Of a stretch of 64,000 bases of DNA, positions 33,096 through 44,576 are shown piece by piece. Numbering within the stretch: the first letter of the stretch is position 1; every line of letters starts with the position of its first letter. The stretch is from Amylostereum areolatum (taxonomy: Eukaryota > Basidiomycota > Agaricomycetes > Russulales > Stereaceae), in NCBI GenBank assembly GCA_012932865.1, contig SAXG01000016.1, positions 682,001 to 746,000 of the forward strand. Reading direction: 5' to 3'. The translations under genes were made by a program, and so were the position numbers. The notes below the pieces were generated by a model, which was given only the letters and a program-made list of their open reading frames with translations, ran no database searches and was not told where the DNA came from.

Positions 33096-33760
33096 CGCAC
33101 GGCATTGAAAGCCATGCGGGTATGCACTTAGGTCGGGGCGGGAGAAGTGCACCGACACGACTCGACGTCGCGCGGTCTGTTCGCCGGCCTTGGCCGTGTG
33201 TACTTTCCAAGCGTTCCGCACCGCGAGGAGGAGCGAACGGGGCGCGTCGCAGACTGCATTGGACCTCGAACGCCAAGCGCGTAAACTTTGTTTCCCCCCC
33301 CCCCCCCCCCTCAGACTCCAGAGGGTCGGACGTTACCAAGTTCCAACAATGGGCCGATTATCAGATAACGCCCCCGCCCCCCTCGACACCGGTGGGACCT
33401 GGCGGAACCGTCTCCCCGGACCGTCCTTCCCCGCAACCTCACCGGGACCCCCAAACCGCGTCGCCATCATCTTATCAGATCCCCCCCCTCAAAACCCCCC
33501 TCCTCCAGTTGCGCCCTTCCCACACACACACACACACACACACACATCGCGAGGCGCCACCGCGAAAGCCGCGAATCCGCCGTTCCTGCTCGAGGACTCC
33601 GCCCGTGATACGAGGGCCCGTCTTCGATCTGGCTGTGATTCAGACTCGGAGGTTCAAGTGCATCCATCCGTTCCTTGCCCCCCCCTCCCCCCCACGCGAT
33701 CGCAGGCGCCGCGCTCGCGCGACCCTCGCGCGAGTTTGAGGTCCTCGGTACGCCCATATG
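33096..33760 (+). repeat. Dispersed GC-rich repeat, longest copy
   Basis: Covers both parts seen separately at 2050-2380 and 16105-16372, joined at CTCCCCGGACCGTCC. Contains a C16 run (about 33295-33310), a (CA)n tract, ATCAGATAA at 33360-33368 and TTATCAGAT at 33472-33480. Being the longest copy, it shows the order of the unit. Confidence 0.65.
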
Positions 33761-34616
33761 GGACCGTGCCCCGTCGGCGGACATTCAGTGCCACTGGTGA
33801 GGGCGCGAGGGGAGGGGGTGGGAGATTCAGAGACCCGCTGGACGCCGGCGCCCTGACACTTATTTAATACACCAAACACCTTAGCGACTGTATGATACCG
33901 TCCAACATTCATGGTTGCACCCACGCCTGGACCGTCGGGCGCGCCAGCTTATCAGATATACTTACCCCGCACCCCCGTTCCTCCGGATCCTCGAGAGATT
34001 GAAGACGCACTGGTATATTGGACGGCGTGCTTCCTGCCCAGCATAGAATGGCTCCGCGCTTCCCCATTCAATGGGACAGAACATGCGCTTGCGCTCCTAC
34101 TTATGTATATATAGGCCCCCGTCATCGTGCAGCGCACCATGTGCTGGACTCCTTATCAGATACGCGTGGTCCTCGCAGAAGCGGCGTCCAGCACTGGCAA
34201 GTCTGTGCTGTATAGAGCGATGGTCGATCGAAGTTTAAAGTCAATGCTGCCGCGCGATCAGGAAGACTGTCGTGACTCGTGGCCAGTCGAGGTTCACGCG
34301 TCACGTCCCACGGCGGCGGCAGTGAATGGGGACATGTGCATTTTAAGTTTAGGTGGAGGGGGGGTGCAGCGTAAGGACAAGCGGTGTACCCACTCGGTCT
34401 CTTTTTCGTAGGATCGTAAAGTACGCGTGACACCCCCCTCCCCGCAGAGCCCAGACGCGACAGACTCAGAACGAGGAGTGGGGTACAGACGGAGGAGAGA
34501 ACCCGGACGCATACATCGACCGCAAGCCGCGTAACGCCGACCCCCCGCAATTGCAAAGACGAGGGACGCCGACACAAGCGAACGAGAAGAAAAAAGCCCC
34601 CGACGACGTCTCCGAC
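33761..34616. other. No supported gene; GATA-type sites
   Basis: 3' flank of FTR1. Has TTATCAGAT at 33949-33957 and 34153-34161 (complement of ATCTGATAA). Short open frames on both strands show no recognisable protein. Confidence 0.4.
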
Positions 34617-36142
34617 TCACTTGGGCAGCTCCGCGATCTCCCCCGCCTGACTCTGACTCTCCGGCGTCTTCTCGTCCGCCCCGGATGCCTCCGCCTCGTG
34701 CCGCGCGCCCGCCGCCTCGCGCTTCTCGCGCCTGCGCGCGCCCGCGCCGCTCTCCCTCCCAAACACGCGCGTGCGGCCCTCCTTCCACTTGAGCCCGACA
34801 ACGGCGACGACGACGGCGATCCAGTAGAAGACGTACGAGAGCACGGAGCCGACTATATGCGCACGGGCGTCAGCGTCGTCCTCGCGTTCGCGTTCACAGG
34901 AAGGGGGGAAGAAAGAGAAAGCGGGAGAGGGGACGCACGGGTGGCGGAGTTGGTCCAGCCGAAGAGGGCGCTGAAGATCGACCAGCCGTCGTTGTCGAAG
35001 TTGTTCTCGGGGTTGCAGCAATCGAGGTGCCAGACGTTGCCGCGGACGTCGAACGAGCCCGGTCCGTCCCCGCCCGCGTCGTCGATGTCGGTGCCGAGGA
35101 GGTGGTTGAACGCGTTCTCCTGGAAGGCCCAGACGGCCTTGCTGAACAGCCCGGCGCCGATGAGGAGGATGAAGTTGGTCATAACGACGAGGAAGACGGT
35201 GAGGGCTGCGTTCACGGCGGGGTCAGCGTTTGGGGTGGCGGAGGGGGAGGGGGAGACGTACTGGAGCGGCTGGCGAAGGCGTAGATGAGGTAACCGCAGA
35301 TGAGGCCGCAGACGAGGCCGACGATGGCGGCGATCGGGATAGAGGTGGCGGATTGACCGAGGGAGACACCGCCGACGAAGACGACGGCTTCCATGCCCTC
35401 GCGCAGGACGGTGATGAACGGCAGGATGAAGAGGGCCCACTTGCCCGAGCGCGTCCTCCCGTCGACATCTAGACTCACCCGCCAAGAAAACGGCACGTCA
35501 GCACGCACCTCCAAAACGCAGGCGTAAAGGAAAGGAAAGAGGGGGGGGAACACGCACGGTCGCCGGAGAACGCGTGCTGGAGCTTGACGCGCCACTTGGC
35601 CTTTGCGCGGTCGATCTTGAGCATGGTGATGCCCATGACGAAGATGATGATGGACGCCACGAGCTCGAAGATGCCCTCCCAGAGCGCCTCGGATTTGGCC
35701 CAGAGGTCGGAGGCTTCGGTGAACCAGACGGCGATGAAGGCGGCGCCAATGGCGAGGGCGATGAGCAGGCCGAGAACGGCGCCGGCGAAGATCTCGAATA
35801 GCACACGACGCGGTCAGTGTTTTTTTCTCTGGGAGAGGAGATGAGGAGGGGGCGGCGAGGGGGACACACCTGGATGCGCATCTTGCGAATGAGCCTGCGC
35901 TTGTTCAGGTCATGGTCCTCGAGGGCGGTAGCGAGAGCGGCGTCGTTTGCGGCGGCGGAGCCCTCCGTGGAGTCCTTTTCGTCGATGTCGCGGTGGTGGT
36001 TGTGGTGAATGCGGAGACGTTCGGGGTCGTCGAGGACGATCTGCTCGACGAGACCGAGGAGGACGGAGATGATGATGGCGGCCTCGAGGGTCTCGCGAAA
36101 GACGATGAAGAAGATGGGGACGGAGAAGACGCTCTTGGCCAT
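34617..36142 (-). CDS. FTR1: High-affinity iron permease
   Basis: Complement(join(34617..34852,34939..35205,35262..35468,35558..35792,35870..36142)); 405 aa, all junctions in frame, the usual length. It carries Fe(III) made by the ferroxidase across the plasma membrane. RETLE at residues 16-20 in the first membrane helix and REGME at 192-196 in a later one are the two iron-binding motifs of the family; seven hydrophobic helices can be seen (e.g. AGAVLGLLIALAIGAAFIAV, ALFILPFITVL, TVFLVVMTNFILLIGAG). A loop with DCCNPENNFDNDGWSIF precedes the last helix. The C-terminal tail is long and charged. Divergent from FET3 with a 781-bp shared promoter, so the two are surely co-regulated. Confidence 0.95.
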
Positions 36143-36923
36143 GGTGAACGGCGGGGGGAGGGGGAGCGAGGGGAAGGGGGGCCTTGGGCAAGAGCAGGCA
36201 TGATCGGGGAGGTATAAAACATCAGGAAGCCGAGCGAGCGAGCGAGCTGAGCGCAGGACCCGGGGAGACGGCGCGGAAGGCATCTAATCTTATCCGGTGC
36301 TTCCAAGCCCTCGACGGCGCCGCCCTATCAGATAAGATGGCCTGGATCCGGGTGACACCATCATGCTGGCATGTGCATGCGCCCTTCGCTCAGCCTCCCT
36401 CCCCCGATCTTCGCCCAGACTCAGACTGCGCCCTTTTCGCCCAGCGCCCAGCGCCGAGAGTACGCGGGAGTATTCGAAAACAGGAGGCGGAGAGGCACCG
36501 CAATTTTTGTGCGATCTGGCAGCGACCAAGACCGATCCGCCGAGGGGCCCCCGAAGTTCAACTCAGCATTGGGGGCAAAGACGCAGGCTGCGAGGAGGAG
36601 GACGGCGTGTCCGCAGGTTCCGCATTGCTCCTTCTGAACGCGAGGCTCACACGGTGAGTACGGCATGGAGCACGCGCAGATGGAATGGAGCAGAAGACGG
36701 GGAAGATGCGTCGGAGGGGGTGACGGGCCAGCGTGCAGATCAAAGAGCCATTCCTAATCTGATAGGCCGGCTGCCCCTGTGCGCGTTATCAGATACCCCG
36801 CCAGCACGGCGGACGTCTCCCACCCTCTTCTCGTCTTCTCAAATACCCCCCTCCCCTCCCCTTCGAGATGATCCCCCACCGGTCCCTCCATCTTATCGCG
36901 TCGATCGTTCCGCTGGCTTGAAG
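36143..36923. promoter_or_regulatory. Shared FTR1/FET3 promoter with iron-type GATA sites
   Basis: Exact ATCAGATAA at 36327-36335 and TTATCAGAT (complement of ATCTGATAA) at 36786-36794; ATCTGATAG at 36757-36765 matches 8 of 9; plain CTTATC near 36287. Fungal iron-sensing GATA repressors (SRE/SreA/Fep1/Urbs1 family) bind ATCWGATAA, so iron repression of both genes is expected; binding itself is inference. Confidence 0.7.
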
Positions 36924-39652
36924 ATGCGCTCCTCCGTCTTCGCCCTCCTCGCCGCCGCCCTGCCCGCCTTCGCCGCCGTACACGAGGTCTGGTGGAACAT
37001 CACCTACGTCGAAGACACCAACCCCGACGGCCTCTTCCCCCGTCGCGCCGTCGGCGTCAACGGAACATGGCCGTGCGCGCCTTTTCCCTTCTCCCCTCGC
37101 TCGTCTTTTTGCTGACGATGCATACAGGCCGCCCCCGTTGGATGTCTCCGCCAACGACACCCTCATCCTGCACGCCCATAACAGCCTCGACGAGGCCACC
37201 TCCGTCCACCATCACGGCATGTTCTTCAACTCCACCTCGTGGTACGACGGCGCCGTGGGCGTTACCGAGTGGTCAGTTCTTTTTTTTCATCTATCACGCG
37301 CCCCGGCGTCGGTCCTACTACGAGGCATTCGTCTGCCGCTGGCTTTTCCTCCGTTGCGGATCGGGTTACATACCGTGATCGTGTAGGGGCTGGCGGCGAC
37401 GGGCTGAAGGCCTTACCTCGTCGTGCCGTTGCGCGGAAACTCGGCCGTTCTTTTTTCATGGTAAAGTCGCGCGCATATACCCTTGCATTTCCCTCGTCCG
37501 GGCGAGTTCCTGTGCCCCAACGCCCAGTCTCGCACGTCCTTCGTGTTGTGACACCTTTTTCCGCGCATATACTCGCCTTTCCTTCGCATATACTCACCCT
37601 TCCCCCGCATACACTCACCTTTTTCCCTCCCAGCGGTATCCCTGTCGGCGGCGACTTTGACTACGTGATCCCCATAAACTCCTCTGGACAATGGGGCACG
37701 TACTGGGCCCACGCACACCACAACGTGAGTATATGCGCCTCTCCCTGTCCCGTCCCATCGCTCACACCACCACAGGGCCACTACACAGACGGTCTCCGCA
37801 CGCCCTTCCTCATCCACCCTCAAAAGGAGGTCCACCAGTACGACGAAGAGTTCACCGTCGTCCTCGCAGACTGGTATCACGACCAACACGCCACCCTCAT
37901 CAAGCAATTCATCTCCGTCGCCAACCCCGGCGGCGCCGAGCCCGTGCCCGGTACGTTCCTCCCTCTCCCTTCTCTCTTCCCCTTCACAGTCGCTGACCGC
38001 CGTCGTGCGTTCACAGACTCGGCCCTTATTTACTTCGCCCAGAACGGCACGTACCTCGGCCCCAAGGCCGGCACGTCTGGCACCGGCGCGACCGCCAGCG
38101 TCGGCTTCAACGAGAACGCGACGCTGCCCTTCCAGCCCGGAAAGACCTACCGTCTGCGCATCGTCAACACCGGCGCGTTCGCGGCCCAGTTCTTCTGGAT
38201 CGACGGACACGAGATGCGCATCATCGAGGTCGACGGCGTGCGTTGCTTCGTCTTTCCTCCGCGGTGCGATCGGTGCTGGTGCTGATGATGGCGGTTGGAT
38301 GCTACAGACGGACGTGGAGGAGTACTCGACCGACTTGATCGAGATCACCGTCGCCCAGCGCTACTCCGTCCTCGTCACCGCACGCAACGACACGAGCGCC
38401 AACTGGGCCGTCCACGCCAACTTCGACACCGAGATGTTCGACACCATCCCGGCCTCGCTCATCCCTAGTACGTCCCTCCTTTCCCCCCTCTCCCCTCCGT
38501 CCACACGTCTCACCGTCACGCCCCTTTTCAGACATCACCGCATCGATCACCTACGACGCCTCCGCGCCCACCACCGACAGCGGCACCATCGCGGAGTACC
38601 ACGACGTGGCGGACATGGAGCTCGTCCCCGTCGTCGTCGAACCGATGCCGACGACCGACCGCACGATCGAGCTCGAGGTCCTCTTCGACACCGTCGAGGA
38701 CGGCACGAACCGCGCGATGTTCAACATGATCACGTACGACGCCCCGCTCGTCCCGAGCGTGCTCTCCGCGCTCACCCTCGGCGCGAACGCCACGTCCGAG
38801 GTCGCGTACGGAAAGACGAGCTTCATCATCGACCACCTCGACGTGTTCGACATCGTGCTCAAGAACGGCGACGCGGGCAAACACCCCTTGTGCGTTCTCC
38901 CCCCACTCTCGATGCTCGGACGGTGTGGCTGACGAGCGGCGACAGCCACTTGCACGGACACAAGTTCCAGGTCGTGCACCGCGCGGAGGACTACACCTCC
39001 GACGACCCGACGCTCAACCCGCCGTTCAACGACAGTCAACCGAACCCCGTCCGGCGCGACACCATCCAGGTGCCGTCCATGAACTCCGTCACACTCCGCG
39101 TCATCGCAGACAACCCCGGCGCGTGGTTCTTCCATTGTACGTCTCGTCTCCCCGTCCCCTCCCGCCTCGTCCGCCCTCTTCTCTTGCTCTTGTCCTTGAC
39201 ACCCCCGCGCGTCCGCTCGCTCACGCGCACGGTTCCTCCCCCGCACAGGCCACATCGAATGGCACCTCGAAGCCGGGCTCGCCGTCACCCTAATCGAAGC
39301 CCCGCTCGAGATCCAGTCCCGCGCCCAAACCGTGCTCGCGCCGCCCGCGCGCCTGACCGACAACTGCGCGGCGCAGAGCCTGCTCGCGTCCGGGAACGCC
39401 GCGGGCCACGCCTCGGGCACGGACCTCGCGGGCCTGCCCGAGGGCCCGGACCCGCAGAACAACGGGTGGCACGCGCGGGGGATCGGCGCGATGGCCGGGT
39501 GCGTGCTCGCGGCGGTGGTCGGGATGGCGAGCGTGGTGTGGTACGCGACCGGGGGCGGGTTGAGCGAGGAGGAGATCGAGGACGAGGTGCGGGCGGCGCA
39601 TGCGAAGAAGCTCGCGCGGGGGAGGTTCTTTGGGCTTGTGAAGAAGACGTGA
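36924..39652 (+). CDS. FET3: Fet3-type multicopper ferroxidase
   Basis: Exons 36924..37072, 37128..37271, 37634..37724, 37776..37950, 38017..38237, 38308..38467, 38532..38889, 38946..39136, 39249..39652; 630 aa, in frame throughout. It oxidises Fe(II) outside the cell and hands Fe(III) to FTR1. Signal peptide MRSSVFALLAAALPAFA. Copper ligands: HHHGMF, HAHH (124-127), HLHGHK (434-439) and the blue-copper HCHIEWH (496-502). C-terminal membrane anchor GAMAGCVLAAVVGMASVVWY and a short basic tail, as in yeast Fet3p. Intron 2 is 362 nt, far longer than the rest, and ends in a 19-bp minisatellite (CGCATATACTCACC-type). A damaged copy of the last exon and 3' flank lies at 47292-48013. Confidence 0.95.
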
Positions 39653-39966
39653 AAGTGTGCGTGTGCGGTGTAGTTGGTTGGGTTATACGACTCGCGACGC
39701 CCGGGTTTATGTTCGTTGTCTTTGGGAGTGGAATCAGTGCAGATCAGACGTGCATGTGGGAGGATGCTGTGGACGGAAATTCGTTGTTGTAGGGTAATTC
39801 GGTACAGTCGAGCCGTTCGAATCGCGAGCACGAGTAGTAGACGCCCCGCCTCGTTATGTACATAAGTCAACGTACCTTAAGCAACTTTGGTGACTACTCA
39901 AGGGAACCAAACTACCGACGATGTTCTGAGTCAAGCCTCGCCTTCAAGTAACATGAGATCGTCCTT

Positions 39967-42799
39967 CTACGTCGTCGGCTTCTTCTTCCTCCTCTGGACC
40001 ATAGGGACGAGAAGCGTATCCCACAGCTCCCGCGAGCCGCGCGGTGGAGCGGATTTAGCCCAACGAGTGGCCGGGAACGGCGAGCGTTGTTCGAGGTAGG
40101 AGAGGTCGACGTATCGCGTCGTGATAAAGAGCTTCAAGTAGGTGACGTCCACGCCGGCGCCCGCCCCCGGTGGCAGCTCGAATTCCTGAGGCTCCGCGCC
40201 TCCTGAGCCGTAACCGATGTGAAGCTCGCTGGGATGGTCAGGGGAGGGGGCGGCTGGAAGGGGCGGGTCGGCAGGCTTGTCATGGTCCCCGGCGATGGTT
40301 GGTTTGTAGACTGTGTCTGACCAGCGCGGTATCAGATGTCGAAACCCCATTCTCGGGTATCTGAGGGACGCACCGACGCTCAGCTGCGACATGTTGAAAG
40401 CGAACAGCCACACGTAGAGCGGCTTGGGATGAACGCTCGTGATCTTGAAGCCATATTGGGGGGCATCGACACCGTCCTCGACCGGGATCTCGATGACGCC
40501 GGCGACGTCGAGGTTCTCGCCGATAGGAGCCAAGACAGGATCGTCGATGAAGTTGTCCGGGAGGTCGTGCTCGGCGAGCTCCCACGCCTCGATGGTGACG
40601 CGCGATGCGAGCCCCGCCTTCGAGCTGGTGCGCCGGAGATGCCAGAAGAAATCCGCTGCGTGCGCGAGGATGGGGTAGACGACGTCTCCGTTCAGCGGCA
40701 CCGAGTCGGGGATGCGCACCAGCCCGTTCTCGCAGCACCGCTTGTCCGCGAGGTGGAACGCGGCCTTGCCGTCGCGTTCTGCCGCTATCGCGAGCTCGTG
40801 GCTCTGGTCCTTCTCCACGAGTCGAATGTTCCTTTTGTTGGCGCGTTTTCCCTTCATCTCCTCGACGACGCGCTGAAAGACGCTCAGAAAGGCATCTTCG
40901 ACGGGGACGGCGATGCACACGTCGATGGCGCTGCCCACGTGCGTTTGGAGAGCCCATGCGATGGGAGGGATGGCGAAATCAGCCACGGCGTCGTCGCGCC
41001 TGCGCATGACTGTTGAGCACGCGCGCGATTCGTGAGCGATCAGGCTGCCGATCGGCGTCGAGTTGACGTCGGTGGTGGCGTAGATGTCGAAGAGCGCGCC
41101 ATCGGTGATGCCCTGGGCTTCTCCGACCTCCATAATAATGGTCTCGTTCGACGTTTTGACACGATGGAACATACGACCGCGGTTCGGGGCCTTGCCGTTG
41201 AAGAGGATGCGCTCGTCGAATTTGCCCTCGCACTGGGGCACTTGTCTGGATTTTTTTCAAGCGCGTTTTAGGAGATCCAGGCATATTTTACGCACGAACA
41301 CAAACAATGCGACGTACAGCGGGATGTTGGGGAGACGCTTGACGACGTCCTGGTACGTGATTGTGTCGGTGCGGTTGGTCGGGTCACGGAGGAGCGTGGT
41401 CAGCGCCAGGGTGAACCGGCCACGCCCGTACTCTTCATGAGAGTATTCGTCCTTCGAACACGCAGCCAGAAGAACATGCGATGCCAAACCCGACTTTTCG
41501 TAGCCCTTTGCGACCTTGGCAAAGCGGCCCGCGGAGTCATCGCCTGAGAAAACGTCTTGATCTATGGAAGACAGGACCTCATAATCCTTCGGGAGCTTGA
41601 CGCCACGAACGAAGAGCCCGGGGGTAAACCTGTCTGTTCTGGTACCCGAGCCCGAGTGGCAACTGTCGAAGATCACGGTCTGAATGCGGACGCCCGTCAG
41701 AGCCTGAGCGCGATAAAAGATCGCAAGGTGAAAGTACGCACAATGTTGTTCCCCTTCGCATTGGCGAGCTTCGTGAGCAGAGCGCCCAACGTGATGTCCG
41801 GAATGCCCTGCGCGTTCTCGTCGACGTTGGTGTCGGGATAGAAGTCGTACGGCAAGCGTAACTGGATGAGCGCGTCTTTCCCGCCCGCTGACCATCCCTT
41901 GGGGGCCTTTGCTTTCGATCCATGTCCAGCGTAGAAGATGAGAATTGGATCGTTCACGGAGATGTCTTTGTTTTCAGCCAGGGCCCGAAGACGGTCCTTG
42001 ATGTTAGCGCGAGTCGCACCTTCGTTGTAAAGAGTATCGATATGCTCTTTGGGAACGTCCAAGTCGTTGATAAGGAAATCGACGATGTCTTTGGCATCCG
42101 CGACGCATCCCGTTAAGTTCCCAAGCTTAGGCCCTGCGTGCTTGTAGTTGTCGATACCGATGACGAGAGCAAAAAAGGAAGGTTTGTCGCTGAAAGAATA
42201 ATTAACGTCAAGGAAGAAAGAACAGATCATCGCACATCGACTTACACATTGATAGGCTTGGAGGGAGGCTCAGAGGGTGTTTCGAGAAGTGGTTCGGAGG
42301 GGAGTTCGATGGATGGTTCAGCGGGTGGCTCGGGAGGTGGCTCAGCGGGGTGTAGGGTGAACGGCTCGGTAGCTGACTCGGGAGGTGGCCTAGAGAGTGG
42401 CTCGGAAGGGGTTTCGGAAAATGACTCGAAGGAGGGTTCGGTGGCAGTTTTGATGGATGGCTCGGGAGGTAGCTCAGATGAGGAGACGGTCACTGGCTCG
42501 GTCACTGACTCCGAGGATGGTACAGAGTGTGGTTCAGTTGGTGGCTCGGAAGGCGGCTCAGACGGTGGCTCGGTGGGTGACTCAAACGGTGACTCGGTGG
42601 GTGGCTCGGTAGGTGGCTCGGTGGGTGGCTCGGTGGGTGGCCCGGTGGACGACTCAGACGGATTAGAGGGTGGGGGGGCTAGCCTGATATAATATGCTTT
42701 AGGGAAAGTTAGTTGTGTTCTGATGGAAGGTCGTAAATACCTGCTCCGCGGTTTCGGTTTGAAGAGAATTGTCAGCGGGGAAACTGAGTTCAGTCGCAT
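39967..42799 (-). CDS. Caspase-like (peptidase C14) protein with Pro/Glu/Ser repeat N-terminus
   Basis: Complement(join(39967..41245,41318..41679,41742..42189,42246..42683,42741..42799)); 861 aa, all junctions in frame. Residues ~20-165 are a low-complexity tract of (S/T/P)EPP units, encoded by a GGTGGCTCGG-type minisatellite. Caspase fold ~167-410: FFALVIGIDNYKHAG start, catalytic His255 in FYAGHGS and Cys322 in IFDSCHSG, so the dyad is complete. The C-terminal ~430 aa are of unknown type. Metacaspase-like enzymes cut after Arg/Lys and act in stress and cell death; here the long C-terminus and EPP tract suggest a regulated form. Next gene on the other side is a TPR-CHAT protein, another clan CD protease. 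Confidence 0.85.
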
Positions 42800-44576
42800 G
42801 GGAAATGCTCACGGGGTGATTTTCTCGGTCTCCGGTGACTGCAGGGAACTGCTCAAGCATGAGCAACTCGCGCATACGTTTCGACAGAAAGCACTCGCCA
42901 ACCCAAATGCCAAAGCATGCCAGAGATGGTAGTCACAGGTATTTTTTTCTGTTCCAGAGACATCTCCAGGTCACGATAAGCTGAGCTTTGGGGGAGTCCG
43001 AGAGGAAGGAAAGCGTACGACCCTTAGTAGACTAGAGGCTGAAGAAATGACGAAGCTTACGGCTCCGATCTTATACTCACCTGGGCGTCTCGATTACTGG
43101 GATATAATGTCCGCGATTAACCACATGATTGTGACCAAGCGAGGAAAAATTGTACCGTGGCTCGTGGCTCATTGCGTCCCGTGCGGACTGCTATCCGCCA
43201 ATGTTAATGAGGCCTTGAGGACCCAGTGTTGACATATGAATATATGAATCCGAAAGCAACGGCAGTAAATATATCACTGTACATTCGGATTTCACTGGAG
43301 TAGCACGGAAACCGACAGGGAGCCAAGATTCGACAAGTCTAGTAATGATGTGACAGATAACAGAGCCGCATGAACGTGCGGGAGCAGGCCATGCGGGAAG
43401 AAGGCTGCACGAAGCGGAAACAGTGAGAAGGGTTTGGACATGCATTCAGTTCCAGTGTATTACCTGTAGTCGCAGAAGCCTTCTCGTCAAATTCCGCCAC
43501 TCTTCTTGTTGATTTCAGGGTTAGGGCTGTCTTAATGTTAGACCCGGCGCGTGCTGAGCGCTGAGTGCTGAGTCGAGGTTCACATCGCCCCGTATTCGAG
43601 TCCCGGCCGTTGGAAGGCAAAGTGAGATCTCCAGTTACGGGGCAGAAAGCGAGAAAGGCAGAGTAAACGAAGGAGAGACGAGACGTATGCCGTCAGCCGT
43701 CTGGACCTGAAAACGGACTCATATAATTCGGATTCCGACGGGTAACCGGTAACGGGTCGAGTTCCGCTTATGTAAGTAGGTTTGATCTTCCGTCTACATG
43801 CAGTCTCGCGGCTTTTGCAACCTGGATCTACGACCAGATTCCAGAACAACTACTTATCGCATCCCTCATGGCATGGATGAAATCGATCGTTTCATCTACT
43901 TCTCCGCCTTCACAAGCTTTCCGAGGAGCGTGAGGCTGTGGAGTCGGCAGCGCCTTGAGTTCACACCCTTCCTTCAATCCACGACCACGTCCGATCGCTA
44001 TCGTCTCTTCCCCCCGGCTATCATTTCTCACCGTGCTCGAAAGTCCTTCCTCTTCCAAAAAGTATCTCATCCATACTTCCTGCAATTGCCAGTTAGGTTC
44101 CTGTCGCGACAGCCTCCGATTTTAGGTGCCGAGTGTTCTAACCGGTGTGTGTATCGACTCCGAGTCAGAACCTGCTAGGTGTCCATCAGGCAACAACTCC
44201 CCGTCTTGCCGTCCTTGTATAATCTCCCCCACTACCGGTGGTATGCTTCAAATTTTGACCATGATTCGTGTTGGCTGATCACTATCGACAGTCCACATTT
44301 TCTAGACAAATCCTCGCGCAGTGGGCAAGTCCGGCATAAGAGAAAAAAAATATGTGCGTCATGCACTCTTCCAGTAGTACTTCAGAAGAAAATGCTGACG
44401 AGTGCCTGTAGTCTGACGTTGATCCCGGCGTCTAAATTTTCGGTGTCCGATAGCTTCGTCAAAAGAAATGTGCATCTGCAATCATCGGCGTCGTTGCAGA
44501 GAACTTACGCCTTTCCTTTAGGGAAGTGACAACTCCCAAAAATGAAGCAAGTATTACTCAGGAAGACGAGGCAACC
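42800..44576. other. No supported gene
   Basis: 1.8 kb between the caspase-like and CHAT genes. Frames at 43798-44178 (+) and 43580-43849 (-) have no recognisable motif. Small 5' exons of the CHAT gene could lie near 44460-44576: the frame is open upstream of 44577 and a TTTAG precedes 44521. Confidence 0.4.

Noticed and set aside
35027..36217. Plus-strand frames across FTR1
   Set aside because: Acidic Glu/Asp-rich shadows of the spliced FTR1 exons, a usual effect of strong GC3.
37413..38348. 311-codon minus-strand frame across FET3
   Set aside because: Mirror of FET3 coding exons; no motif and no splice signals of its own.
38551..39870. 439-codon minus-strand frame across the FET3 3' half
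   Set aside because: Same reason; the copper-site exons on the plus strand explain the open frame.
42138..42692. Gly/Ser-rich plus-strand frame
   Set aside because: Complement of the EPP minisatellite in the caspase-like gene, which has a full splice model.
43580..43610. tRNA-like T-loop (GTATTCGAGTCCCGG)
   Set aside because: The flanking bases do not pair as a T-stem and no acceptor or anticodon arm can be drawn.
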